From Buddleja alternifolia (lineage: Eukaryota; Streptophyta; Magnoliopsida; Lamiales; Scrophulariaceae), in NCBI GenBank assembly GCA_019426215.1, contig CM033395.1, positions 19,148,569-19,212,568 on the forward strand: DNA of 64,000 nt, written 5' to 3'. The notes beneath the pieces were generated by a model. The model was not told the origin of the DNA. It saw only the letters and a list, made by a program, of their open reading frames with translations, and did no database searches. Position 1 is the first letter of the stretch, and the number at the start of each line of letters is the position of its first letter. A program made the position numbers and the translations under genes. This document shows, piece by piece, positions 35,324 to 45,591 of this stretch.

Positions 35324-35337
35324 TGGCTCTGATACCA
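35324..35337 (-). other. Primer-binding site, copia M1
   Basis: TGGCTCTGATACCA is the complement of TGGTATCAGAGCCA, matching initiator tRNA-Met, one base from the LTR. Confidence 0.9.
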
Positions 35338-35338
35338 C

Positions 35339-37111
35339 TGTTGGGTTTCGTTTGAAAAAGCATAAACGCAGCGGAAGAGATTTCAAAAATTAAAATGAAA
35401 ATCCAATTGGTACTCTAATTCGCATAATTGAATCTAAAAGCGTATAACGAATAAAACTTACTCGTTAATATGAATATGATGATGGAAAAAAACTTCTTTT
35501 TCTCCAAACTCGAAATATTGAAGCTTCCAAATCTTCAATCCTTTGATTTGATTATTCAAACTTGAACTTGATCCGAACAACGAAAATACATCGTCTCTAA
35601 ATCGTCACGCACGGATCAACAAACGAAAAATCCCCTTTCTTCTTTCTCCATGGTCGACGGCTAGGTATAGAGAAGGGGAGGAATATTTTTCGTTCTTTTG
35701 GAGAGTTATGAGAGTTGTGTATTTTTCTTACTTGTTCTAAGTCAAAGAGTCCTTATATACCTCATGACTTATTGAACAAGTTAAAACAAAAGAGCCCTTG
35801 TGGCCTCTCAAAGACGCCACTTTGAGGCCTAGTAGGTGTCCAATTGGACTCCTTATTTAGCCCCGAGATTTATTTTGTTTAATTAATTTCTTATTTCAAT
35901 TAATAATTTATTGTATCCTAAAAATAAATTAATTAATTAAATAACCAAATTAATTAGATAAATTAATTCATTAATATATTTCACAAGGAAATTAATTAAT
36001 AATTAATCTTATTATAATTAATTATTTCATCTAATGAATAATTAATTATTTAATTTATCCAATAAATTAAAACTCCCAGAAGAAATAGTAGAAATTTCTT
36101 TTTCTTCATTTTTCTTTGTCGATCCTTTAGCGCGACTCTTTAGGTTCGCTTCGTTTGACAATGAGAGGAAACGAAAGGAAGTGGGTAACAACTAGCCAGT
36201 CACATGGTCCACTTCGTAACCGAAACGAAAACGAATGATAGGATCATTCTGAAACCTTCCAATCGTAAATACCGTATATGTATAAACCCTTTGTTCACGT
36301 TCCCCAGTCAAGTGAGAGTCATGGTTATGTCAAACTCACTGGACTTGACCATATGTATAAATCATAATAAATACGAGATCATTGAGATCGATTTAGTGCC
36401 AAGCACAATCGTCTCGTTTGCTTTGGCCAAAGACATTGATCTCTATTTATCTATAATTACATAGGGTACATACTCATTCACTTATGAGAGAACAAATCTC
36501 ATATTAGATATCTACTAAGATTACCACTTGCCCATCAAGTCCGCATTTCGAGGTTGACCCCACCAAAGGGTGTATTGGATCTAACTACTCGAGTGAAAGA
36601 CTTGACGTCACAAGTGTATCTTTAGCCTGATACTTCATGTCAAAGGTTCACATATACCTATTACGCATAATCAGTTCCGTCATTGATAGTCACAGAGTGA
36701 AAACCCATGTGACAGAACCGATGCGAGACATGTTCGAACATATCAGTTCCACTGACGTGTCTACAATCTTAATCTCCTATCATCCTATGATACCAGACAG
36801 GCACTCCCATGTCGGAGCTAAGATTGTACAAGTATTCGAAGTCTTTATTTGTCCATTAAAGACTTCATATTACTTGCGAACTTATTTTAGTAATCAAGAT
36901 CGATCTCTCTAGTGCCAATCTTCCTATCCCATAGGAAGTAGAGGGATCCCACTGAAAACATGGACAAAACGTTTTACGCAACTTATAGATGCAGATAAGA
37001 ATTAAGTAAAAACTCAATAATGCCTTTTATTTAAGAAGAGTTTAAGTTCAATACAAGATATATGCCCTATACATTCTATCCCCTATGGCATCTGAGGGCA
37101 TAATCCTAACA
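35339..37111 (-). repeat. Shared central LTR of the M array
   Basis: TGTTGGGTTTCG to ATAATCCTAACA, 1773 bp. It has a primer site on its left (5' LTR of M1) and a PPT complement on its right (3' LTR of M2). TATA box at 35751-35759 on the minus strand; TTAATT-rich at 35880-36070. Confidence 0.92.
35751..35759 (-). promoter_or_regulatory. TATA box, central M LTR
   Basis: TATATAAGG on the minus strand, as in 28122-28130. Confidence 0.55.
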
Positions 37112-37126
37112 ATCTCCCACTTGCAC

Positions 37127-38450
37127 TCAATGCCACTCATTGTGGTATCTAATATCCATCCTTTCTAGGTGTCGGTCCAAAACAGCCTGAGGTAGTGGTT
37201 TGGTGAACGGGTCAGCTACATTGTCAGCTGAGGCTATTTTTTGCACTGCTATCTCTCCTCTGCCAACGATCTCCCTGATGATGTGAAATCTTCTCTCAAT
37301 ATGTTTGGACTTGTTATGAGACCTCGGTTCCTTGGCTTGTGCTATCGCTCCATTGTTATCACAATAAAGTGGCAACGGGAGCTGAGCACTAGGGACCGTT
37401 CCAAGTTCTCCAAGAAACTTCCTCATCCAAACAGATTCTTTCACTGCCTCTGAGGCTTCTACATACTCTGCTTCAGTGGTGGAATCAGCGGTTGTGCTTT
37501 GCTTGGAGCTCTTCCAAGACACCGCTCCACTATCGAGAGTAAAAACAAACCCTGAAGTGGATTTTCAGTCATCAACATCAGACTGAAAGTCTGAATCAGA
37601 ATAACCTTCCATCTTCAGGTCTCCACCTCCATAGATGAGAATCATATCCTTAGTTCTTTTGAGATACTTTTGGATATTCTTCACAGCTATCCAATGTTTC
37701 TTTCCCGGGTTTGCCTGAAATCGACTCACCACGCTCACAGCATAGGCAATGTTGGGTCTAGTACACAACATTGCATACATCAGGCTACCAACTATTGAAG
37801 CATAGAGTACATTACTCATCTCTTATCTATCTTCCTCACTTTGAGGACACATAGACTTGGATAAGTGTACTCCATGCCTCATGGGAAGAAACCCTTTCTT
37901 AGAGTTGTCCATCCTAAACCCCTTTAGAACCTTTTCTATGTAAAGGGCTTGAGAGAGGTCTATCACTCTATTCGTTATATCCCTGTAGATACGAATTCCT
38001 AGAATGTATGTGGCTTCTCCCAAGTCTTTCATAGAAAACGTACTCGAAAGCCATTTCTTGACAGTGGTTAGTATTTCTACGTCATTTCCTATAAGTAGAA
38101 TGTCATCCACATATAGTACTAAGAACGAGAGTTTGCTCCCACTAGTCTTCTTGTTGACACATAGTTCATCTTCATTCTTGATGAAGCCATATCCCTTAAC
38201 TTCTTCATCAAAATGGAGATTCCAGCTTCTAGATGCTTGCTTGAGACCGTAAATGGACCTCTCAAGTTTACATACTTTATGGATATCGGACTCAAACACA
38301 AAACCCTTTGGCTATTCCATATAGATATCCTCCTCGAGGAATCCATTTAGAAAGGCCGTTTTGACATCCATTTGCCATATCTCATAATCTAAGTATGTAG
38401 CTATGGATAACAGAATTCGTATGGACTTTATTATAGCCACGGGCGAAAAG
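37127..38450 (-). pseudogene. Copia M2 reverse transcriptase and RNase H
   Basis: Second copy of the M pol end. RNase H (37522-37127) keeps SWKSSKQSTTADSTTEAEYV; the middle part (37819-37565) keeps GSLMYAMLCTRPNIAYAV; RT (38299-37823) keeps LERSIYGLKQASRSW and YVDDILLIGND. Stops at 37565, 37823 and 38300 separate the pieces, all in the minus orientation. Unlike M1, the RT N-terminal region is retained further right (38450-38620). Confidence 0.88.
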
Positions 38451-38619
38451 GTTTCTTGATAGTCAATTCCTTCTCTTTGACTATGCCCTTTCGCTATGAG
38501 CCTGGATTTAAAGGTGTCAACATTGCCATCACTACCTATCTTTCTTTTGTAGATCTACTTGCATCCTATAGGTTTTATACCTTCAGGACGATCTACCAAA
38601 GTTCAGACATGGTTCGATT

Positions 38620-39397
38620 GCATAGAGTCTATTTATGTTTCCATGGCTTCTCGCCATCTTGAAGCGTTGACATCCACCATCGCTTGATCATAGGTACAAG
38701 GATCATTATCATGACCTTCTTGTACTACAGTGTGAAGCTCTTGCTCTCCCTACAGTAGATACCCATACCTCTCAGGTTCATGCGGTATTCTACCAGATCT
38801 ACGTGGTGGTTGTGCTACTATGGGTTCAGGCCTCGGTTCTTGAACAGATGTATTTGAGGGAGTTTCATTTTGTTCTTCTAGAACAATTTTTCTAACTTTG
38901 CCCCCTTCCAAGATGAACTCATCCTCAAGGAAGTGAGCTTGTAGGGCCACGATGATTCTTTGATCATCATGCAGGTAAAGGAAAAATCCCATGGAATCTT
39001 CAGGATAACCAATGAAACGTCCCATTAGAGATCTTACCTCCAATTTCTCCACTTTAGTCTTCTTGACATAAGCGGGGCATCCCCAAATCTTAATATGATT
39101 AAGACTCGGTTTCCTATTATTCCACATGTCATGCGGAGTTTTAGGAACGGATTTGGAGGAACATCTGTTCAAAACATGAGCAGAGGTAAGGAGCGCATAT
39201 CCCCACAACGAAATGGGTAAATCAGTGTAACTATGCATGGAACGAACCATGTCCAACAGTGTTCGATTCCTTCGCTAGGCTACTCCATTCCATTGAGGAG
39301 TTGCTGGTGGTGTTAGTTGTAACATTATTCCTTGTTGTCTTAGGAATTCATCAAACTCAGCACTCATATATTCTCCTCCATGATCCGATCGTAGAGT
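38620..39397 (-). pseudogene. Copia M2 integrase C-terminal part, truncated
   Basis: The frame 39256-38750 matches the M1 integrase end (DLPISLWGYALLTSAHVLN, IKIWGCPAYVKKTKV). Upstream on the minus strand the sequence runs back to the 'cgatcgtagagtt' point corresponding to the RSDRGGEY codons and stops there at 39397, replaced by A gag. Everything 5' of that point in M2 is missing. Confidence 0.85.
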
Positions 39398-39870
39398 TCA
39401 AATAATCAAACGCTGAATGAACCCGAGGACAATGGTAAGAGGCCAAATGAGAAGGTCAATACGAACTCAGGCACTAAGGAGAAGACGAAAGTTAGTGATT
39501 CACAGAAGAAGGTTCATTCAAATGCTCAGAAGGCTAATGATAAACCATCTACAAGTGAATCAAACGCCAAAGTCAATCGCCGAAAGCGACTCCCAAACCA
39601 GTGCTAAGGAAATACCAGTGTCAATATCCTCAAAGATCTAGATCATTTTATCGATACTATGATGATTATGATTATGACTATGATTACTATTATAATCGAC
39701 GGTATTACTATACACCTAAAAAGCACACACAACACAAACCAAAACCCAAGAAGGCCAATCTTCCCGTAATGAAGACAAGGCAAATATGGGTTCCGAAAGT
39801 TTTAATTCAAACTAAAGGCACTAACATTGAAGGACCCAAGACAAAATGAGTACCTAAGAAGAATTAGAAT
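39398..39870 (+). pseudogene. Sirevirus-like A gag, C-terminal part
   Basis: It resumes A gag at 'acgctgaatgaaccc', equivalent to 47336 in B, and runs to the WVPKKN-type end near 39868. The tyrosine/aspartate-rich tract is kept (YYDDYDYDYDYYYN in the frame from 39601). Frameshifts and stops break it. The zinc knuckle region is lost in the M-associated deletion. Confidence 0.8.
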
Positions 39871-41064
39871 TGTCCTTTAAATGCAGATACCTAGAGCCAA
39901 CACCGATACTTTAGTTTGGTACATTGATAGTGTTAGGGATTATGCCCTAAAAATCCAATTGTATGATGCATTTGTTATTGATTTATGAAATTGTTCTTTT
40001 ACAAGTTATGAGCATAATTGAAATTATACTATAAGATAGATGTAGTCCATAATTACATATGATAATCCAAATAGAAGTGTTGTTCCATGGGAAAAGACTT
40101 GGATTTTTTTTCATATGTTATTATAAATGGGTTGTAGTTGGAGATAAGAATGGGCGTCTTATCTGCTAAAGACTACAATATACTATATTTGATGATTTGT
40201 CTTAATCATGGGAATATGGATTCCAAATGTATAGTATATTCGTGTAAATCAATAAGATTGAAATACTGAACCGGACCAAACAGATTATTTATTTTTTTAC
40301 TACTATTGAAAATAAATAATTTTGTACAATAACTCTTAATCCTATGATTGTCGTGGACTAATGCATCTAGTGTACATTGCTTTGATATATTTAGAAGTGA
40401 GGTCTTCGGTGGCCAATATCTTTTATACATTGGGCAATGACATAAAAATGTGATTGGAAAGGACATTCATATGGAATCTATAATCTCCATGAGAGATAAG
40501 ATATATCCCCTATAATGAATTTGCAATGTTCAATTTTTCTAAAACTTTGGCCAAAGTGTTTCAAGTGAAGTGTCACTAAAATTATATGAAAAATAGTTTT
40601 TCATTTGGAAAATTGATAATAAGCAAATTGAGCATTATAGGATAAGATGTGAAGAATAAAATAATAGTTGTATTAATTTTATTTTTTCAAGGATATTTAA
40701 TAGAGGAGTTAATGAAATATTTCTTTACGAAAGAATGGGAATTCAAAAATAAATTGAAGTTAATTTTAGAGTGCAACAATATTTATTTAGTGGAATTAAA
40801 TATTATTAAGTGATATTAAATATTATCATGTGATGATAATTTGATTTAATCTACTTGGAGCTAAAATTAATTTTCCCTAAGGTCCCTTCGCAAACCTCAA
40901 ATTGAAACTCTACAAATAAATACTAAAGTATATCCATTAGATGGATAAGTTTGAACTTAGATGAAAAATTAACGTGGGAAATATGTTTGGAAAAAGATAT
41001 TTAATTAAATAGTGATTTAATTAAAAAGGAAAAAGAAATTTAAAAAAAAAAAAAAAAATTTGCA

Positions 41065-41092
41065 CGTGAACAGTACGCGCGTACTGTTCACG
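41065..41092. repeat. 28-bp perfect palindrome in solo LTR I
   Basis: The half-site is CGTGAACAGTACGC, followed directly by its reverse complement. It lies about 150 bp upstream of the TATA box, after a run of A. Confidence 0.9.
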
Positions 41093-41218
41093 CGCGCAGG
41101 CTGGCTGCCATAATGAAAATTTCCTTTTTTTTCCTTTTTCACCCCACTAAGTTTTCTTTTTCTTATTTAACAATCCCACTTATTTTTTTTTTAATTCAAA
41201 TTTCTTCCTTTTTCACCC

Positions 41219-41227
41219 TATATAAAG
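41219..41227 (+). promoter_or_regulatory. TATA box in solo LTR I
   Basis: TATATAAAG in 'caccctatataaagggg', well placed for an LTR promoter. Confidence 0.6.
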
Positions 41228-41723
41228 GGGTATCATTTACAAGTTCAAACACACAAAACAAAAACGAAAGCAAGTAGTTCTTGTATATTTTACGAGAGCA
41301 AGCTAGCTTTTAAGAAAATAAAATTCCTCTTACGGAGTTTTATTTTAGTAGTATTTTTTTGGGAGCCCACACTCCCGAGTTTGTTGAGGCATTGCGAAGA
41401 AGGCTTTGCGGTGAACGAGTTCTTCTTCTACCGGCAAGTTCCAATCTTCGGTGTAAGGTTTGTTTTCTTCATTTTCAATTATTATTGTTTTATAGTTATT
41501 CAATTATTGTTTTTAATTAAAGTGTTTAATTATGTAGTCTTTTAATTGTTAGCTATAGATAGGCAATAATAATTATTAATTAAAGTGTTTAATTAATTTC
41601 TTTAAGCCATAGTTTGTATGCTTTATTTTTTTGATGTCATGCATGTACGCATAAGAGTTAAGTCTCTATTTTAATTCCGCTGCGTACCAATTTAGGTTCG
41701 ATTTTGAATCGATTTTCCCAACA

Positions 41724-43462
41724 GATAGTAGGTCATCAAGGCACATGACTGGCTCACAAGATCTCTTGGTTAACTATCGTGCAACCAACGGTCCTCAAGT
41801 TATATTCGGTGATAACTCCAAAGGTAAAACCAAATGTATGGTATCATGCATAGGGGGCACATCATGATTAGTGATGTATATTATGTTGAGGATCTTAAGC
41901 ATAATTTATTGAGCATTAGTCAATTTTATGATAAAGGTTTTGAAGTCAAATTCTCAAAGGACTGTTGCTATGTTAATGACGCTAAGACTAAGTCTACTAA
42001 ATTAGGAGGAAAAAGAATAAACAATGTGTATTTAGTAGATTGAGATTCTACAATTGATAATAACCCCACATGCTTTGTTGCTAAGAGTCAAAATGAATTG
42101 GGTTAGTTATGACATAGAAAAATGAATCACCTCAACTTTAAGGCAATCTCTTAGTTAATATCGCTGAATCTAGTAGAGGGATTACCTAAAGGTTCCTTTC
42201 AGAAAAATCGCTTATGTGATGCATGTCAAAAGAGTAAACAAGTTAAATCATCTTTTAAGAAGAAACCATGCCTATCTACTTCTAGAATTCTTGAACTGTT
42301 GCATTTAGATTTGTTTGGTCTTATTCAACTCATGAGTGTTAATGGTAAAACATATTCGCTAGCCACCAAAGATGAAACTAGTGTCAAGCTCACAGTGCTA
42401 ATTCATCAATTACAAACCTCAAACCAATTTGTTGAGAAGTTTTGCACAGATTTTGGAATACTTCATGAGTATTCCGCACCTAGAACACCTCAACAGAATG
42501 GAGATACCGAGCGACAGAACAGAACGCTTAAAGAAGCCGCTGGGACGATGCTAGCAGAGTCTAAGCTGCCTCAAAGGTTTTGGGCCGAAGCTATCAATAC
42601 CTCTTGCTACACTCAGAACTGGTGTATGATCAAAAAGCAACATGAGAAGACTTCATATGAGTTGTGGAAGGGACGTAAGCCTAACGTTTCATATTTTCAT
42701 GTATTTGGGTCAAAATGTTTCATTCACAACAATGGATCCCAAAGTCTAAGGACTTTTGATCCTAAAGCGGATGAGGGAATCTTTCTAGGCTATCCAAGAA
42801 TGGAAAGAGTTTTCGCATCCTAAATAAAATCAAATCGAAGGTTGAAGAATCCATTCATGTTGTGTTTGATGATGCTAACTAAGAATGGAGTAAGGTTAAT
42901 CCTAATGATGTAGGAATTGAAAATCTTACCTAACAAGTGTCACAGATCAATCTTGGTGATGATAGTGGTGATGATGAGGATGATGAGATCTTTGTATCTA
43001 ATCCTAAGATTACTCGTGAGGTTATAAATAATGATACTATAAGAATTGCTGATGATCATGAAGAGAATGGTCATCAAGAGAAAATTGGAACTGTGAATGA
43101 TGCAGCGACTACGCAAGAGACAAATGAGGGTCAAGCGATTGATAATCAAGAGTCTCTTAACCCGTTCCAACCAGATCGTAAATGGCTTAGAGATCATCCA
43201 CCAGAGCTAGTTATTGGAGATATTGAAGCACCTGTTAGAACTATGGCCGCCACAATCAATGAGGCCATGTTCACAAGTTTTCTATCTCAAATGGAACCAA
43301 AGAAAGTGGATGAAGCGCTCAATGATTCAAGTTGAGTAGAAGTGATGCAAGAAGAGCTTAACCAATTTGAAGCAAGGTTTGGACGCTAGTACCAAGACCA
43401 ACTCACCAAGGAGTTATTGGGACTAGATGGGTTTTTACGAACAAGATGGATGAAGATGACAT
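41724..43462 (+). pseudogene. Sirevirus-like A pol: protease to RT start
   Basis: Continues after solo LTR I with the protease (SRHMTGSQDLLVNYRATNG-type sequence), the pre-integrase region (41834-42043), integrase (42299-42823) and the acidic linker before RT (42937-43335). Two deletions in integrase remove the DDFSRY segment and the catalytic RSDRGTEF segment relative to B, both in frame. Stops occur at 42041, 42104, 42871 and 43335. It breaks off after the MDEDD codons at 43462, the first RT block. Confidence 0.85.
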
Positions 43463-43934
43463 TGTGGTATCTTCTCTGATTGTAGGTAGGAGTGGATAAC
43501 CATGGAAGTTGCAAATCCTGGTGTCGTTGGGCTTGCGCAGGCTTTTTGTGAAGATCATGACAAAATGAGGAATGGAAGCCATGATCTTCATCATCAGCCA
43601 CAAATTCTCTTCAGAGTGGCTCGAAGTGATGCTTAGATCAGAAATTAGTTTTGAGCCACTTGTGGACGCTTGGCTGCAGAACTGAAATGGAGTCTCTGCA
43701 AGCCTTTGCAACGCTTGTCGAAGAAACCTCTTAACTGGTTGGCGGACGCTTGGTAACTGATCGAGTAACCCTACTCTTTGTTAACGCTTTTCCAGGCAAT
43801 ACTTGGCAAACTAACGCATCTTGTCATGCATGCCTATGCCGAATAAATGGGTAGCGCTGACCAACTCTTGAAACGTGTACCTGTGCCCCATATACGTTTC
43901 AACCCAGTTCACTTCTTTCATGCAGTAGTCTGTA
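43463..43934 (-). pseudogene. Gene C (Sirevirus post-pol gene), distal part
   Basis: Minus-strand continuation of the gene at 61681-63840, displaced by insertion of element B. Its last 5 bp CTGTA (43930-43934) are repeated at 61681-61685. Across that duplication the minus-strand frame reads on, with blocks such as VNWVETYMGHRYTF and a later 102-residue open stretch (43711-43403). Stops are present. It ends at 43463 against truncated element A. Confidence 0.6.
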
Positions 43935-45465
43935 TGTTAGGAAATTCCATGTTAGATGTTTTGATGATGACAAGATAGGATTTAATGTTAGACCCCAAAA
44001 ATACAATGTAAGTTTCCGTTTTTCATAGATTGATGTATAAGCGTTTGAAAGTTGTAATTTATTTATTTAGGCTTGTAATTTTTATATTTATAGAATTTAG
44101 ACTAAGTCTTAGTGACTGAATCGCTAGTAGAATTCTAGGTGAGTCTATTTGAGAAGAAGTTGAAGACCAGCGTCTGAAGTCAACCAGAGATAAAGATTTT
44201 CTTCTTAGCGTCTGTCAAACGCTAAAAGACCTCATTTCAGGATTTATGGATCAAGCGCTCAAAATCTCTCAAGCGACTTATGTTAGATTCACCTGAAATA
44301 AATTCTCAAGTCATGAAGGACTTAAATGCAATCATTCAATGGACATTTATTTCCAACGGAAAATAAATGCAAATTGCATTAAATGCTTGATAAGAGCATT
44401 AAATGTGATAAGATAATGTGACTTGTGGACAAGCCACCTTTTGACCAGACTGTCAGAAATTTCAGAGTTTCAGCTGCTCCCGTCCAATCGGCTTCAGCGA
44501 ATTTTCCAGAATGTCAGACTTTAGGTAAACTCACGTGCTGCGTGAAAGGCACGCTCCTACATGTGTCCAACGGACAGATCCTAAAAAATTGCCTATAAAT
44601 ACCTTACCTCAGCAAACCCTAAGCATACAAAATATATAAGCTACACAAGATACGTACGAAAAATAAAAGAGAAATTATTACCAAAAATCTTACGTACATT
44701 TTCTGGGAAAAATCTTAGAAACTCCATAGCCAAATCTTTCAAGTTTTTTATCTACATTCCAGACAGTCACAAATATCTCAAACATCTTCCAAAGAAGAAA
44801 CCCAAATTCCAACTGAGATAGTCCAAGTTGTTTGATCTTGTCAAAAACAAACAAAACCCTAGTGACAAACCTCAACCTTTCATTTGAGTGAGAAAAGTTG
44901 TTGAACCCTTTCAGGCAGTATTTCTGAGTGAGAGAAGCTTGAAGAAGACGATCTTCATTGGTGCTGAAGTCTGTGTGATCAAGGAGCCCAAGATCATTTT
45001 CACCCTTTACTATCTTGTAGAAGATTCTGTGTGATTCTTTGAAAATCAACCTAGTAAATTCCTCCGAGTGAAAAAGGAGAAGAAGGACGTAGCTGGGATT
45101 ACACCACCCAGTGAACCTTACACATCTAGTGTTATTTATCTTTATTGTCTTATTATTATTATTACATCATTTATCTTTGAAAGAGACAAGTTAAAGTGCA
45201 AAGCGATTAAATTAACTAAAAGAACGCTAAAACTCATTCCCGCTGTGCTAACCCTGATTAAGCGATCTAAGCGTTGCCCTACTTTGGTAAACTGCTAAAA
45301 TCACTAAGTCTAATTTAACTTTCCTGAAGCATCTGACCCAAGCGCTCAATTATCCAAGAGTTCAAATCTTTAAAGTGATACAAAATTTTTGAAGTCGAAA
45401 AAGACTTCAGGGTCTATTTAACCCCCCCCCCTCTAGACACTTTCGTATACCACTTGGGACCACCA
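43935..45465 (+). repeat. 5' LTR of Sirevirus-like B
   Basis: TGTTAGGAAATTCC to GGGACCACCA, 1531 bp. TATA box at 44594-44601; poly-C run at 45422-45431 between AGGGTC and a worn GACAC. Differs from the 3' LTR by few substitutions and by about 35 bp at the start that the 3' LTR lacks. Confidence 0.92.
44594..44601 (+). promoter_or_regulatory. TATA box, 5' LTR of B
   Basis: TATAAATA in 'attgcctataaatacc', same place as in A. In the 3' LTR it is TATAAGTA (60812-60819). Confidence 0.6.
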
Positions 45466-45467
45466 AG

Positions 45468-45481
45468 TGGTATCAAAGCGG
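45468..45481 (+). other. Primer-binding site, Sirevirus-like B
   Basis: TGGTATCAAAGCGG, two bases after the LTR; one G-to-A change from the copy in A (TGGTATCAGAGCGG). Confidence 0.85.
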
Positions 45482-45591
45482 TTGAATTAGAAACCTAAGC
45501 GTTTCCAGGCATAACTGCTTGTTCAGATCCATCCATTTGAAACTTAATCGCTTTAAAATTTCTCTTTAAAACATCTCATTGTGGCTTTTAA

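Larger units (their letters stand above)
27711..39397 (-). mobile_element. Copia element M, tandem LTR-internal-LTR-internal array
   Basis: Read on the minus strand from the right: a truncated internal region M2 (39397-37112, integrase to RNase H), a shared LTR (37111-35339), a full internal region M1 (35338-29490) and a terminal LTR (29489-27711). M2 thus uses the 5' LTR of M1 as its 3' LTR. The PPT complement 'atctcccacttg' follows both LTRs (29490, 37112). The array sits in the gag of A. Its right end (39397) joins A gag about 1.4 kb further on than its left end, so both M2 and A lost sequence there. Confidence 0.87.
39931..41723 (+). mobile_element. Solo LTR I (copia type)
   Basis: It runs TGTTAGGGATTATGCCCT to GATTTTCCCAACA, 1793 bp, with a perfect GATAG duplication (39926-39930 and 41724-41728). 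It lies within the protease codons of A: B has 'catcgatagtgggtcatc' uninterrupted at 47878. A TATA box (TATATAAAG) is at about 41219-41227 and the 'ttccgctgcgt' end block at 41676. A 28-bp palindrome is at 41065-41092. No internal element sequence adjoins it. Confidence 0.94.
25270..43462 (+). mobile_element. Sirevirus-like copia element A, broken and nested
   Basis: Plus-strand copia element related to B. Surviving parts are the 5' LTR (25270-27286), primer site, gag start (27394-27710), gag end (39398-39870), protease to early RT (39880-39930 and 41724-43462). It is interrupted by M and by solo LTR I, and carries a MITE. It stops near 43462 in the first RT block, where minus-strand gene C begins, so the rest of pol, its post-pol gene and 3' LTR are gone. 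About 1.4 kb of gag is missing where M sits. Confidence 0.82.

Noticed and set aside
41041..41058. Poly-A run as the tail of a LINE or SINE
   Set aside because: It is inside solo LTR I, which has clean TG...CA ends and a GATAG duplication.
44690..45049. 119-residue antisense ORF in the B 5' LTR, also present in the 3' LTR (60908-61267)
   Set aside because: The two LTRs are nearly the same sequence, so shared openness carries no weight. In the older LTR of A the frame is broken and not conserved.
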